Assembly: GCF_029542785.1 (NCBI RefSeq)
Contig: NC_083374.1
Coordinates: forward strand, 372,001 to 436,000
Origin: Malassezia japonica
Lineage: Eukaryota > Basidiomycota > Malasseziomycetes > Malasseziales > Malasseziaceae
Direction: 5' to 3'
DNA: 64,000 nucleotides
The notes below the pieces were generated by a model that was given only the letters and a program-made list of their open reading frames with translations, was not told the origin of the DNA and ran no database searches. A program made the position numbers and the translations under genes. Positions 19,254-29,761 of this stretch are shown here, piece by piece (positions within the stretch are counted from its first letter, which is position 1; each line of letters begins with the position of its first letter).

Positions 19254-19557
19254 TGTAGGGGGATAAAGTGCCTCTAGCCGCCCTGGCAACTTCTTCAAAT
19301 ACGCGCGCCGCAGGCCGCGTGGAGCGATTCTCGCTTACGTTTCCGGCGCCTCTAATTCGGTAGCGCACTGGGCACTTCACTCGGCAGGCTCGATCGGCTT
19401 CCATGGGCTTCCACTCCACTCGGCCGGTCGTTCGACCTGCTTCCACCGCCACGCCACGTGGAATTACGTAAGATGATGCGTGCGTGCGTGCGTTTTGCCG
19501 CCTCCACCCCGTCGCGGTGTCAGGAGGGGCGGCCTTTTCTCCACGATTGCCATTTGC
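19254..19557. other. 304-bp bidirectional intergenic region (DnaJ / CNNM-like)
   Basis: The longest divergent gap in the window. It is pyrimidine-rich near 19400-19445, with repeated CTTCCA, has a TGCG tandem near 19478-19490 and one CACGTG. No ORF or RNA gene recognised. Confidence 0.6.
19455..19460. promoter_or_regulatory. CACGTG palindrome in bidirectional promoter (DnaJ / CNNM-like)
   Basis: GCCACGTGGAA, 202 bp from the DnaJ ATG and 98 bp from the CNNM-like ATG. Confidence 0.5.
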
Positions 19558-21723
19558 ATGGTGCACCTCGATTTCAGCCTCGCCCCCGACATTGCCTCGG
19601 ATGATGAACCGCCCAATAGTTGGCATCAGGTTGGAGACCTGAATAGAAAGAGGTTCGGATTCAAATACGATGAACAACACTACGAAAAGACGCACGACGC
19701 GTCGTCGACACCATGGTATCGCCGCCGTTACTCCGGCGCGATGCTTGTCGTGCTAGGTGTCCTGGCGATTACGATCGGCGCTGCACTCGGTGCGGGTGCC
19801 ACGGCTGCACTCGCACACGCAAACCGCATCCACGCGCCGGCGATGGATGCGCTTATCTACGCGACGCCACGCGGCGCAGATTTCTCTGCTGAGGCGGTGC
19901 ATGTGCCTATGGGCACCCCCGCCGAGCCAGGCTTTTGGTCTCTGGATCAGGCAGCGCTACGTGTGCGCGACAGCCTCGCCAGCAAGCGTCTCGTCCGCCG
20001 CGCCGAAGGCGAAAGTTGCGGCGAGCCCAAGCTCAGCCCCGGCCAAAAGGCCGGCTATGCTGTCCTGATTCCTGTCCTCGTGATTCTCTCGGGTATCTTT
20101 GCGGGTCTCACGCTTGGGTACATGTCGCTGGATGGGACGCAGCTCCAGGTGCTTACAGCCCAAGGCTCGCCCAAGGAGCAGCGCATGGCCGCCAAGATCA
20201 TGCCCATTATCAAGGACGGTCACCACCTGCTTACGACGCTCCTGATCGCCAACATGATCACGAACGAAACACTGCCGATTATTGCCGACCCTCTTTTAGG
20301 CGGCGGTATCCAAGCCGTAATTGTATCGATCGTGTTGGTCGTCATCTTTGCCGAGCTCATTCCGCAGAGTGTATGCTCGCGCTACGGGCTGCGTATCGGC
20401 GCATCGATGGCGTTCTTTACGCGCTGCGTCATGATCATTCTGTGGCCGATCGCTTGGCCCGTCTCGCGCATCCTTCACTATACGCTCGGACCGCACCAAG
20501 GCACCGTGTATCGCCGTGCAGAACTCAAAGAGCTCGTCACGATGCACGCTGCGGCGGGTGGGCGTGGTGGTGACCTCAAGGGCGACACGGTGACTATTGT
20601 CGGCGGCGCACTCGACATGCAGGAAAAGGTCGCAAAGGAGGCCATGACGCCGATCGACAAGGTGCACATGATCCCCATCACGGCGTGCCTCGACTATCCC
20701 ACGCTCGAAGAGATTGTGCGCTCGGGGCATTCGCGTATTCCGGTGTACCAGGACGTGGAAACGAACCTGGCCTCGTCGGGAACGTGGACGCCCAAGGCCA
20801 ACCCTGCGAACCCCGTCTCGCTGCTGCGCAACACGCTCGGCCGCATGCAGACCGGCACCAACTCGCCCCGCCCGACCGGCGACCGCGCAGAGTCTGGCAC
20901 GCATCCTTTGGGCGGCCGCCGGGGCAGTGCGCAGCAAGGCTCGTCGGGCTCGCAGACGACGGTGCGTCGCAAGATCATTGGTGCGCTGCTTGTAAAGCAG
21001 TGTGTGCTCCTTGACCCGGAGGATGCCGTGCCGGTGAGCGAGGTGCTGATCAATGCCCTTCCGACTGTCCCCTGGGACGAGCCGCTGCTGAACGTGCTCA
21101 ATGTCTTCCAGGAAGGCCGCTCGCATATGGCTATTGTCTCGCCGCACTCCTCGCTCGATTCCAAGGCGACTGTGCCGGCTAAGGCCTATGTGTCGAACGC
21201 AGGTGAGGAAGAGGCGAGTGTTGGCTCCCCACCCCTGGCCAAGGCGCTGCCCGTGTCGCGTCTGCACCGCATCATACACCGCATGCGCGGTGGCGATGCG
21301 AGTGACTTTGAGAACCCCGAGCACCCGATGAGTGCGAGCGGAACGCTCCCCCATGCTACCGTTGTGCAGCAGAACAAGGTCCCCCATGCCCCGCTCGGCA
21401 TTATCACGCTCGAGGATGTGCTGGAGGAACTGATTGGCGAAGAGATTCTGGACGAGTACGATTCGACGGGCGACGACGCCAGTGTGCGCAGCGGCGGCAT
21501 GCTTGCTGCGCAGATTCACGCCGGTCTTGAAGACGCCAAGCCCGAGACGACGACGGACAACTTGGATGAAAAGCCCAAGTTTACCGCGACGCTCAGCGAC
21601 GCGCCTGGCGAGATCGATGCGGCTTCGGACCCTAGTTTAAAAAGCCCTGCATCGGCTGGCGAGATGCACGAGGCGCCTGCGCCTCCCCTTGCCAGTCCCG
21701 TAACAGGGATCCTGAAAAAGTAA
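19558..21723 (+). CDS. MAM3: CNNM/Mam3-type DUF21-CBS membrane protein
   Basis: 721 aa. Yeast Mam3 is a vacuolar protein affecting metal homeostasis and mitochondrial morphology; animal CNNMs act in Mg transport (family knowledge). One hydrophobic segment lies at about residues 60-85. A DUF21 region of several helices follows, starting VLIPVLVILSGIFAGLTLGYMS. The CBS pair includes AMTPIDKVHMIPI and SGHSRIPVYQ, then LGIITLEDVLEELIGEEILDEYD. ATG 19558 (MVHLDFSLAP) is chosen; the longer frame begins at a GTG at 19480. Soon after the stop, bases 21738-21745 read TGTATATA, matching the Pumilio/Puf3 consensus. Confidence 0.85.
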   Translation: MVHLDFSLAPDIASDDEPPNSWHQVGDLNRKRFGFKYDEQHYEKTHDASSTPWYRRRYSGAMLVVLGVLAITIGAALGAGATAALAHANRIHAPAMDALIYATPRGADFSAEAVHVPMGTPAEPGFWSLDQAALRVRDSLASKRLVRRAEGESCGEPKLSPGQKAGYAVLIPVLVILSGIFAGLTLGYMSLDGTQLQVLTAQGSPKEQRMAAKIMPIIKDGHHLLTTLLIANMITNETLPIIADPLLGGGIQAVIVSIVLVVIFAELIPQSVCSRYGLRIGASMAFFTRCVMIILWPIAWPVSRILHYTLGPHQGTVYRRAELKELVTMHAAAGGRGGDLKGDTVTIVGGALDMQEKVAKEAMTPIDKVHMIPITACLDYPTLEEIVRSGHSRIPVYQDVETNLASSGTWTPKANPANPVSLLRNTLGRMQTGTNSPRPTGDRAESGTHPLGGRRGSAQQGSSGSQTTVRRKIIGALLVKQCVLLDPEDAVPVSEVLINALPTVPWDEPLLNVLNVFQEGRSHMAIVSPHSSLDSKATVPAKAYVSNAGEEEASVGSPPLAKALPVSRLHRIIHRMRGGDASDFENPEHPMSASGTLPHATVVQQNKVPHAPLGIITLEDVLEELIGEEILDEYDSTGDDASVRSGGMLAAQIHAGLEDAKPETTTDNLDEKPKFTATLSDAPGEIDAASDPSLKSPASAGEMHEAPAPPLASPVTGILKK

Positions 21724-21782
21724 AAACCTCCCTTAGCTGTATATAGTGATCGTGTTCAATGATACCGTTGTCTATGCGATAT

Positions 21783-23330
21783 CTACTGGAGTGCGACCTG
21801 GAAAGGAGCGTCGGTCTTCTCGCGCACCACATCCTCGGTGACGCCCGGAGCAAGCTCAATAAGGGTGAGGCCACCCTGCTCGCGGTTCACCTTGAACACG
21901 GCGAGCTCGGTAATGATCAGGTCGACGCAGCGCTCGCCGGTGAGCGGCAGGTCGGTCTTCTCCACCACCTTGGAGCGGCCGAACTTGTCGGTGTGCTCCG
22001 TCAGGACAATCACGCGCGTGTTGTCGGGGTTCGACACGAGGTCCATCGCACCGCCCATACCCTGGACGAGCTTGCCGGGGATCATGTAGTTGGCCAGGTC
22101 ACCGTTCGCAGCGACCTGGAGCGCACCCAGCATCGTCACATCCAGGTGGCCGCCACGCACAATGCCGAACGAGTCGGACGAGTCAAAGGACGACGCACCA
22201 GGCAAGAAGGTCACCGACTCCTTGCCCGCGTTCGTCAGGTCCGAGTCGACGTCGGCCTCCGTGGCGGGGTAGGGGCCCGTGCCCAGCAGACCGTTCTCGC
22301 CATGGAGCGTGACGCTGACGCCCTCCGGCAGGAAGCTCGGCACGAGGCCGGGCATACCGATGCCAAGGTTGACGTACATGCCGTCACGCAGCTCCTTGGC
22401 AGCGCGCGCAGCAATCACGTCGCGCTTCGCACCCTCCTGCGAACCGCCCGCGTCTTCCGTCTTTTGGAGCTTGAGCACCTCGACGCACTTGGGTTCGGTG
22501 GCCTTGACGATGCGGTTGACAAAGATCGCGGGCAGGTGCACCTGGTCGGGGTCGATCGAGCCAACGGGCACAATCTCCTCCGCCTCGATGATCGTCGTGC
22601 GGGCCGAGCGCGCCATTGCATCGTTAAAGTTGCGGGCGGTGCGGCGGAAGACGGTGTTGCCCGCCTCGTCGACCTTCCAGGCGTGGATCCAAGCAAAGTC
22701 GCCCTGGATGGAGTCCTCGAGCATAAAGGTGCGGCCGTTGAACTCACGCGTCTCGCGGGGCGCCGTGAAGCTCTTGGGCTCAAGGGGGAGCTTCTTCTCC
22801 TTCTCCTCCTTGGTCTGCTTCTTGTACTGCTTCACCAGCTCGCCCTTCTCGACGGCCGTACCGACGGCGGTGGGGGTATAAAACGCAGGGATACCGGCAC
22901 CACCCGCACGGATCTTCTCCGCAAGCGTACCCTGAGGAATGAGCTGCATCGACACGTCGCCATTGAGGAACTGCGTCGTAAACGCGCGGTTTCCACCGAC
23001 AAACGAGCTGATCGCCTGCGAAATCTTCTTCGCCTCGGCCAGCGTGCCGAGACCCTTGCCAGGGACACCCATGTTGTTCGAGACCACCGTCAGGTTCTCG
23101 AGGTCAGGACGCGCGGCCGCAGCCTTGATCAGCGTCTCCGGCGTGCCGCACAGGCCAAACCCACCGACCAGCACCAAGGCGCCAGAAGGAATGTCTTGCA
23201 CGGCCACGCTCGCCGAGTCAAACAACTTCGAAGACGCCTCAACCTTGAACAGAGGGCGGCAGCTTGCAAAGGTGCGCACCAGCGGGCGGGTATCGCGACG
23301 CACAGCGGCGCGCAGAAGTGGGGCTAACAT
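21783..23330 (-). CDS. Succinyl-CoA:3-ketoacid CoA transferase (SCOT), mitochondrial
   Basis: Transfers CoA from succinyl-CoA to acetoacetate, allowing ketone-body use, in the mitochondrial matrix. 515 aa, close to the usual ~520. The N-terminus [21 protein letters not shown] is a clear presequence. The alpha part has [15 protein letters not shown]. The beta part has the catalytic glutamate in [14 protein letters not shown] (near residue 345) and [14 protein letters not shown]. Alpha and beta are fused with a Lys-rich linker, as in eukaryotes. The start is ATG 23330; the longer frame reaches into the divergent RRM gene. Intronless. Confidence 0.93.
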   Translation of the reverse strand: MLAPLLRAAVRRDTRPLVRTFASCRPLFKVEASSKLFDSASVAVQDIPSGALVLVGGFGLCGTPETLIKAAAARPDLENLTVVSNNMGVPGKGLGTLAEAKKISQAISSFVGGNRAFTTQFLNGDVSMQLIPQGTLAEKIRAGGAGIPAFYTPTAVGTAVEKGELVKQYKKQTKEEKEKKLPLEPKSFTAPRETREFNGRTFMLEDSIQGDFAWIHAWKVDEAGNTVFRRTARNFNDAMARSARTTIIEAEEIVPVGSIDPDQVHLPAIFVNRIVKATEPKCVEVLKLQKTEDAGGSQEGAKRDVIAARAAKELRDGMYVNLGIGMPGLVPSFLPEGVSVTLHGENGLLGTGPYPATEADVDSDLTNAGKESVTFLPGASSFDSSDSFGIVRGGHLDVTMLGALQVAANGDLANYMIPGKLVQGMGGAMDLVSNPDNTRVIVLTEHTDKFGRSKVVEKTDLPLTGERCVDLIITELAVFKVNREQGGLTLIELAPGVTEDVVREKTDAPFQVALQ

Positions 23331-23449
23331 CACGGATGCAGATGCGAAGAAACACAAAACGCGTGAGTCCCCAAATTTATGCGTGTGGAGCGCGAACGAA
23401 TGGGGAAATCGCGCCACATGCGCCAGGCTCAATCTTGCCCGAACGATAT

Positions 23450-23455
23450 CACGTG
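23450..23455. promoter_or_regulatory. CACGTG palindrome in bidirectional promoter (SCOT / RRM protein)
   Basis: ATCACGTGT, 120 bp from the SCOT ATG (23330) and 25 bp from the RRM gene ATG (23480). Confidence 0.55.
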
Positions 23456-23479
23456 TATTTGACATTACGCCCGTGCACC

Positions 23480-24272
23480 ATGAAGGCGTCGCTGGGGCTG
23501 CGCGCGCTCGCCGCGCCGCGCGCCTCGGCACCAGCGAGTGAGGGGTGCGTGCTGCTGCGCAATTTGCCGCGGACGTGTTTTCCGGATGACCTGCGGCGGC
23601 TGCGTCCCGAAGGAAGCGGGGCGCGCGTCGACTTTTTGCGCACGGCTTCCTTGGACTGCACAGGCGAAGCGCTCGTGACGCTCGACGCGTGTCGCGACAG
23701 GCAGGACTATGCGAGAGGCGTGGCAGGTGCGAGCATCGGTGGCCAACAAATCGAGGCGGAGCCGCTGAGCCTCGCTGACGCACTCAAGAAGATGCGGTCC
23801 AAGTACGCCTCGTTCTCTGCCGAGACGCAAGCGGCCCTCGACATTGTTGCTGCCGAGCCGTTTCGGTGCGTCATCCTACGCAATATACCCCCGTTGACGA
23901 CGGCCGCGAAACTCGAGCGCAAGCTGCGGCGTAGCTACGACTTGTTCGGCGAGGAAGGCGCGATGGCTGCGCTCGAAGTGGAAGATTTGCGCCCGATTGG
24001 CAACGCGCCGAGCGGCGTCAGGATACCATCCGCACTGCTTGCGCGTGAGTGCACATGCGTGGGCGCAGTGCACAAGCTACCTTTGGGGTACGTCGCGCGA
24101 CTAACATAGTCATCATGCCAGCACCACCGCGTCGTTCCTGGTGCGCCTCCAGACGCCGTCCGAGGCGATGCGCCTGATCCGCATGTGGCATCGCACGCGC
24201 TTTATTCCCAAGAAATACCCCGTCGAAAGCGTGGGCGACCGGTACATAGTCAGCGCGCAGCTCCTGTACTAG
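23480..24272 (+). CDS. RRM-like RNA-binding protein of unknown function, two exons
   Basis: 256 aa. Exons 23480-24087 and 24110-24272 around a 22-nt intron (GTACGT, CTAAC). Two RRM-like halves can be seen: [19 protein letters not shown] (RNP2-like) near the start and [16 protein letters not shown] in the middle, closed by [20 protein letters not shown] in exon 2. The leader [19 protein letters not shown] could be a mitochondrial presequence. A 24-nt in-frame segment at 24042-24065 has GTGAGT and CAG ends and might be a further intron, but lacks a branch motif. I do not recognise an orthologue. Its TAG stop lies in a CTAG shared with GYP7 on the other strand. Confidence 0.7.
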
Positions 24273-26272
24273 CGTAGGACCAAGGCACTGAGATTCTCTT
24301 CGAGCACCGTGTGGGGATGCTGGGTGCGGCCACGCAGGCGGTACACGAGCGCTTCGGCACGACGCAGGATCGCGTGCACGTCCATCTGGTACGCCAGCGA
24401 GTGGATGTATTGGAGCACCTCGTCAAAGGTCTTGAGGTGGCGCACAATTACCGACGCGTGGCTCTCGAGGATGGCCAGGGCGATGAAGAGCTCAAAGTCG
24501 TGGCACAGCGGCCACTGCGGTGAATCGACGCCGTCGCTCGACGTGCTCCAGTTTGCGGACCAAATCGAGTCCCAGAGGCGCTCGACGTCATCCAGCGCAA
24601 ACTCGCGCTTGAAGCAGACCAAAATCCAGCGGAAGCAAAAGAAGAGGTTGAGGCCGTCGACGGCTTGCAAGTAGGCATAGAGACTCGGAGAGAGCTCGGC
24701 GAGCATGCGTTGCAGCGTCACCAGCTCGTGGCGCATTCCCGTCTGGTCCTGCACAAAGTTGGCACCTAAGCGCCGCATCACACCCACAAAGCACCAGAAC
24801 GACATCGGCACGTCGCCCTGGCACGCTTTGTAGCACACGAGGCACAAGTCGCTCATGCCCTGCACGTAGCCGTGGACGGGCGGCAAGGCATCGGGGCCGC
24901 TCGCGCGCTCTGCATACAGACAAAACGTGAGCAGGATTTCGCTCACCGCATACAGGTGGTAGTTGACCTGCTTCGCGCTCGAGCCTTGGTGGGGCATGCG
25001 TTCCCACCCGCTCGCTTCCATGGCAGCGACGGCCTCGCGTGCTTCCTCCTCATTCTCCTCATGGAAAAAGTCGTGCTTGGTATCGGCACGGAGACAGTCG
25101 ATCCAGATGCGGTGCTTGGACGACTCGACAATCTCGGGCAGGGCTGCGTCCGGCGCCTTCCACTCTGCAGCAAGCTGGGTATACTCGGCTTTCTTGTCTG
25201 CGCGCGCGGATTCCTGCGCCGCAGCATCCGCAGCGAGCGGCACGCCGCCCATGAGGTAGGGCCAGACGTCCCTTCGCGCGCCTGGCGCGATGCCGCGGTG
25301 AAATATGTGCTGCGCCAGCGCTGACGCGTCCGCGCCGCTGGCAAGCAGCTCCTTCCACGCCGCCGCATCGATCGGCGGTGCGGACCGTATCGCGCCTGCG
25401 TCGCCGGCGCTTGGAATCGGGGTCGTGCCGAGGAGCGACTCGACGTCCGGCTCGTCGTCCTGCTCGGCGACCTGGTTGCGCTCGCCCTCGCGCGCAACGT
25501 ACTGTGCCCACTTTGCCAGGTACACGCGCGCCGCATCAAACTCTTCTGGCGGCGCCGGCATGCCTGACTGCGTGCTGACCATGTACGGCCCGGCCTGCGC
25601 CTTGGACTGTGTCGCACTCGGTTCCTGCGGCACGGCGCGGCGCACGAGTGGATGCGAGAGGATCGCCTCGCGGGACTCTCGCGCACTGCGTGTCACCTGC
25701 GAGAACTGCGCAAGGACCGAGATTCGCGTGAGGTGGGCCCACTGCGAGAAGGATTCCGGTGTGCTCTTGACGCGAGCCGTGTCGATTGCATCGTCAAATA
25801 TCGGCGAGACGTGCACTGCACGCAGCTCCTTGTCCGGATTCACGAGGTACAGCCCGAGGTCCTGACGGCTCGCGACGACCTCGGCGTAGGTCTGTAATGC
25901 GTTGAGGAGGCGTTTCCCCCCCCAGGCCTCCTCGTCGGAGTTGTGAAAAAAGAGCGTGACAGGCGGCGTCTCGTCGTTGGTGCGCACCAGCACCGATCCG
26001 TACGTCCGCACTGCCGACGGGGGACTTATGCGCAGCGAGCGCACGCGTGTGATGGGGTATTCGAACGACGTTCCCCGTGCGCGGCGGGCCTTTTTCTCCG
26101 ATCCCGACGGGACCAGCGCGCGAAACCCGAGCGATGTGTTGGCCGACGTCGCCGGTTCACCTTCCGCTGCTATGTACATTGTTCCGCACACATTATCGCG
26201 CGCGTATGCAGTCAAATGGACATACACCTCGTGCTCGATCCAGATGTCGTGCCCCGCCGCCCCCGACGCCAT
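24269..26272 (-). CDS. GYP7: TBC-domain Rab GTPase-activating protein, GYP7-like
   Basis: Stimulates GTP hydrolysis on Rab proteins (Ypt7-type for yeast Gyp7) in endosome-vacuole traffic. 667 aa. The N-terminal DUF3548-type region contains EHEVYVHLTAY. The TBC domain (about 330-590) shows GARRDVWPYLMGG, the arginine finger in IWIDCLR (IxxDxxR), the glutamine finger in GYVQGMSDL, and FFCFRWILVCFKREF, as in the Gyp7/TBC1D15 group. Intronless. Tandem with, and downstream of, the Pumilio gene (127-bp gap). Confidence 0.9.
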   Translation of the reverse strand: MASGAAGHDIWIEHEVYVHLTAYARDNVCGTMYIAAEGEPATSANTSLGFRALVPSGSEKKARRARGTSFEYPITRVRSLRISPPSAVRTYGSVLVRTNDETPPVTLFFHNSDEEAWGGKRLLNALQTYAEVVASRQDLGLYLVNPDKELRAVHVSPIFDDAIDTARVKSTPESFSQWAHLTRISVLAQFSQVTRSARESREAILSHPLVRRAVPQEPSATQSKAQAGPYMVSTQSGMPAPPEEFDAARVYLAKWAQYVAREGERNQVAEQDDEPDVESLLGTTPIPSAGDAGAIRSAPPIDAAAWKELLASGADASALAQHIFHRGIAPGARRDVWPYLMGGVPLAADAAAQESARADKKAEYTQLAAEWKAPDAALPEIVESSKHRIWIDCLRADTKHDFFHEENEEEAREAVAAMEASGWERMPHQGSSAKQVNYHLYAVSEILLTFCLYAERASGPDALPPVHGYVQGMSDLCLVCYKACQGDVPMSFWCFVGVMRRLGANFVQDQTGMRHELVTLQRMLAELSPSLYAYLQAVDGLNLFFCFRWILVCFKREFALDDVERLWDSIWSANWSTSSDGVDSPQWPLCHDFELFIALAILESHASVIVRHLKTFDEVLQYIHSLAYQMDVHAILRRAEALVYRLRGRTQHPHTVLEENLSALVLR

Positions 26273-26399
26273 GGCTGGCGTGTGGAGGAAGTGGAGGTCA
26301 AATCATCCACTGTCTTTGATGGGTCGCTAACTATTCACTGTGGTCGTTGGAACATGATAGAGAGCCGGCATATCCACATAGGAGATATCGTACAGCCTT

Positions 26400-29294
26400 T
26401 TAGGCATTGGTATTTGGTGTTGAGGCGTTCGCGCGGTGTTGTGTAATGGGTGCGCGGTCCGGCGTATGGGAGACCTGATCAATCAGGCGCTCGATCGTGA
26501 GAAGTGGCTTCGACCCAACATGCCCGCCGCCCGGCAGGCGGATCGCGCCAGAAAAGGAAGCGGGAGCACTTGGTCCCGAGACAGGCGTGGCCATTTGGCG
26601 CAGCGCCTGGAGCGCCGGCTTGATCGTCGCAATGAGGCGCTGGCGGCCGTCGCCTTGGACGACCTGCAGGAAGCGCTGCAGAACGTAGTTTGCGTATTGG
26701 TCCTGCATCATGAGCGTCGCGACGCAGTGTTTTGCGCCCTCGGGGAGAGGTGGAGCGGTGCTTGCGTCCACGGCGTCGATCGGCTCAAAGAGCTCGTCGA
26801 GGAGGTCCGCGAGGTCCGCGGGCGGCGCCACCTCGATCACATGCTCCACCACGTTCGACGCAAACTTGTGGCGCGCGAGCTGCAGGAGGTGCGTCTTGGT
26901 CTTGCGCACGATCTCGATGCGGTCGCGCTGCTCGCCCTTCTGCAGGACCCACTGGATGACATAGTTGCCGTACTGGTCCTGCATCAGACGCAGCGTGTCC
27001 TGGTGCATTTCTTCCAGCAACGGGCGGCGCTGGGCCTCGCTGCAGTACGCAAAGATGCGCTGCAGCACGCGGCACGAGTAGCAGTGCGACGCGAGCGCAG
27101 GCACATGGCCCGCAAACGCCGACGAGATCGAGTCGAGGTGCGCGCTGGGAACGCGCTCGAGGATCTTTTGGATAACGTGGTTCGCATTTTGATCGCGGAC
27201 GCAGTCGAGCACGTACGGCTCCAGCTCGCGGCTCAGCACCACTTTTTGCTCGCTGCTCACATGCTCAAACGCTTTCTGCACAACGCGGCAGCCGTACGTG
27301 CCGAGGGACAGCGAGAGGACGTGGCCTTGCAGCTGCTGGCCCAGCGCGTGGACCTGCTCGGGGCTGCCGTACTCGAGCATCTTTTGGATGACATAGTTGC
27401 CAAAAACGTCGGTCATTAGGCGGCGCGCCTCGGGGTACAGCTCCGCAAAGACCATGTCGCGCTCCTCTTGCGAGCAGTGGTCGAGCTTTTCTTGGATCAG
27501 GCGGCTGCCGTGCTGGTCAGTAGAGATTTCGACCATGCGCCCGAGTACATCGCGCAGCTCAAAGCGGTTCCCAAACTCGTGCGTAGCTTCATGCGTGCGC
27601 TCGTCATGATGGTGGCGGTTGCGGTGGCGGGGTGCATCGTTCGCGCCGCGGCGGCCAGACGCGTGCCGACGGGGGAACGTGTCGTGCACCGGCGAGGAGA
27701 GCGCAGCGCCGGGCGGCGGCTCCGCAAACGGACCGCGGCCCATGCGTACGTCGGGACGGGGAGGGTACGGCGCCGCGTAGGGGTACGGCGCAGGGACAAA
27801 TGGCGCACCGTTCAGCTCGGGCGCGTACGACTCGTCCGGCGGCTGCGTCAGGTCGCCGAGACGCAGCGTGCCAGGCGCGCCGAACCACGCGGGCCGCACC
27901 GACTCGCCGCCCAACTTCCCTTGGCGGGGCGAGGCGACAGGCTGGCTGCCAAAGTAGATGCCTTGGTCGATGCCCTGGGGCGGCGCAAACATGCCAAATG
28001 CCACCTCGTCTCTTCCGAACGCCGTCTTGCCTTCAGGCGAGTACGGCGGCGAAAAAAGGGGGTTCGTCCCGTACTCGCTCGTGGGCGACGCCACTTGCGG
28101 CGCACGCGCGTCCTGCGGCCCAAACGGACCGCTGGGCAGCACAGGGAACGCGTGTGACGCGGCCTTGTGCACGTTTTGGTCCAAAAGATTCAGCGTGTGG
28201 TGCCGGGGAGGCTGCGGCTTGCGCGGATAGAACGGCTCGGGGCGCCCGCCGCGCAGCGGCTGCGGAGGCGAAAAGGCGGTCGGCGACGCAATCGTCGGCG
28301 CTTCGCGCAGGAGCGGGCCGGACAGGTCGCCCGCCTCGGCCCCAATGTCGCCCGGGAGCGTTAGCGAGCGCATCTGGCGTGCGAGCTCGCGCTCAGTCGG
28401 CGACGGAGAGCTGGGTAGTTCGCCCGGCGCACCGATACGCGAGATCGACGTCGGCGACATGCTCAGCGTGCGCGAGCCCGGAAGGTCGTCGCCAAGCGCC
28501 ATTGCGACCGAGGCCTCGGCGTTCTGTTGCTGGTGCAGCGAGGTCACATCGTCGTCCGGCGACGTAGAAAGAGGCCCGGCGCCGAGCGCACTCGTCAACG
28601 GATCCGGGCGGCCCGGCGCGCGCGCAAGTTGCGTCGCTGCGCGGCGGGGCGGGATCCATGTCCCGCTGCCGCTCAGGTCGCTTGCCGGCCAGTCGTTGGG
28701 CGAGATCGGACCGCGCGGAGCCCATTCGTCCGCCGCACCGACCCTCGGCGAGTTGACGGCTGACGGCGGCAGGCCGATGTTGGACGTCGGTGTAAACGCG
28801 CGAGGCGTGCGTGTGCCGGCAAGGGGCGAGTCGGTATTCACCGCGTCAATCGTCTGCGAGCGGTTGAGAGCATTGACGCGAGGCGGGAGTGCGGCGCCGC
28901 TCAGCGGGTCGCCGCCCAGTGGCGCCGGGCGCATACCGGGCGCGCCATGCGCAGGCCACGCAAGCGAGGGGTCTTCTTTCCAGTCGGAATGGATGGAGCG
29001 CAGCAGGAACTCGGCGGGATCGTCGGTCATGGTGCGCTTCGGCGGAGGGCGCCCGCCTACGCCGGGGTTGCGGCCGAGCGCCGCGGGCGAAGCGCTGCCA
29101 GGGGCACGCGTGCGTGGTGTGGTGGCACCCGTGCTAGGATTCGACCACGACCCTGCGCGGTGCAAGTCAAAAGGAGGGGGCGATGCAAAGGCGCCGGGCT
29201 TCGCATCGGAAGAGAATCGGGGGCGGTCGTGGCTCGGAGCTGGGCCGGACGTCCGGGGAAACGGCATATCGCCAGCCCCACGAAAGTCGTGCAT
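26400..29294 (-). CDS. PUF3: Pumilio-family RNA-binding protein with eight PUF repeats (PUF3/PUM type)
   Basis: Post-transcriptional regulator that binds UGUANAUA in 3' UTRs. 964 aa. The first ~570 residues are Pro/Ser/Gly-rich and disordered; the Pumilio domain spans about 570-905. The base-reading triplets in repeat order are SR-Q, NY-Q, CR-Q, NH-Q, CR-Q, NY-Q, SN-E and NY-Q (seen as SRLIQ, NYVIQ, CRVVQ, NHVIQ, CRVLQ, NYVIQ, SNVVE, NYVLQ), the same code as human PUM1 and yeast Puf3. Repeat 7-8 spacing carries a Pro-rich insert. Start ATG 29294; the codon three triplets upstream is GTG. Confidence 0.92.
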   Translation of the reverse strand: MHDFRGAGDMPFPRTSGPAPSHDRPRFSSDAKPGAFASPPPFDLHRAGSWSNPSTGATTPRTRAPGSASPAALGRNPGVGGRPPPKRTMTDDPAEFLLRSIHSDWKEDPSLAWPAHGAPGMRPAPLGGDPLSGAALPPRVNALNRSQTIDAVNTDSPLAGTRTPRAFTPTSNIGLPPSAVNSPRVGAADEWAPRGPISPNDWPASDLSGSGTWIPPRRAATQLARAPGRPDPLTSALGAGPLSTSPDDDVTSLHQQQNAEASVAMALGDDLPGSRTLSMSPTSISRIGAPGELPSSPSPTERELARQMRSLTLPGDIGAEAGDLSGPLLREAPTIASPTAFSPPQPLRGGRPEPFYPRKPQPPRHHTLNLLDQNVHKAASHAFPVLPSGPFGPQDARAPQVASPTSEYGTNPLFSPPYSPEGKTAFGRDEVAFGMFAPPQGIDQGIYFGSQPVASPRQGKLGGESVRPAWFGAPGTLRLGDLTQPPDESYAPELNGAPFVPAPYPYAAPYPPRPDVRMGRGPFAEPPPGAALSSPVHDTFPRRHASGRRGANDAPRHRNRHHHDERTHEATHEFGNRFELRDVLGRMVEISTDQHGSRLIQEKLDHCSQEERDMVFAELYPEARRLMTDVFGNYVIQKMLEYGSPEQVHALGQQLQGHVLSLSLGTYGCRVVQKAFEHVSSEQKVVLSRELEPYVLDCVRDQNANHVIQKILERVPSAHLDSISSAFAGHVPALASHCYSCRVLQRIFAYCSEAQRRPLLEEMHQDTLRLMQDQYGNYVIQWVLQKGEQRDRIEIVRKTKTHLLQLARHKFASNVVEHVIEVAPPADLADLLDELFEPIDAVDASTAPPLPEGAKHCVATLMMQDQYANYVLQRFLQVVQGDGRQRLIATIKPALQALRQMATPVSGPSAPASFSGAIRLPGGGHVGSKPLLTIERLIDQVSHTPDRAPITQHRANASTPNTNA

Positions 29295-29761
29295 CGTCAC
29301 CACCCACTACGCTACACCTCGAAGGCAAATGTAATGTACAGACCGACTACGCGCGGCAACCGGTTCTGAGACGTTGGCGGGAAGGCGCGTTCTTTGCTGC
29401 GATGACCAAGATTTGCGCCGCACGGATTCTTAATTCCCCGTCAGAATCGAGTAAAGCCCAACCAAATTCGAGCGCTGGGACGCAAGAAAAAAAAAGCGCG
29501 TGACTCTCGGCGCTGGCCGAGGCCGTGGACATCCGGCGTGCAAGGCCGTTCGCATCCGAAGCGCCCTGTGCGACGTGCGTGCGAGATCGTGACGCGGTGT
29601 AGCACGTCGGCACATCCGCCGCGCTCACGCACTCGCAAGCGCACACTCGCAGCCAGACCATGCTGCACCCTCGCTCATACACACACTATGCTAGGAGATC
29701 CTAATATGTCATTTTGAGAACTTGCGTGCAAGTCGCGTATGAACAGGCTACAAACGCCCGT
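29295..29761. other. 467-bp intergenic region (Pumilio promoter and eS21 3' flank)
   Basis: No ORF or RNA gene recognised. It holds an A9 tract at 29487-29495 followed by GCGCGTGAC, a one-mismatch version of the CACGTGAC element found in the divergent promoters. Confidence 0.5.

Noticed and set aside
24042..24065. 24-nt in-frame putative intron in the RRM gene
   Set aside because: Splice ends are acceptable but no CTNAC branch motif is present and the frame stays open without it; mentioned in the gene entry only.
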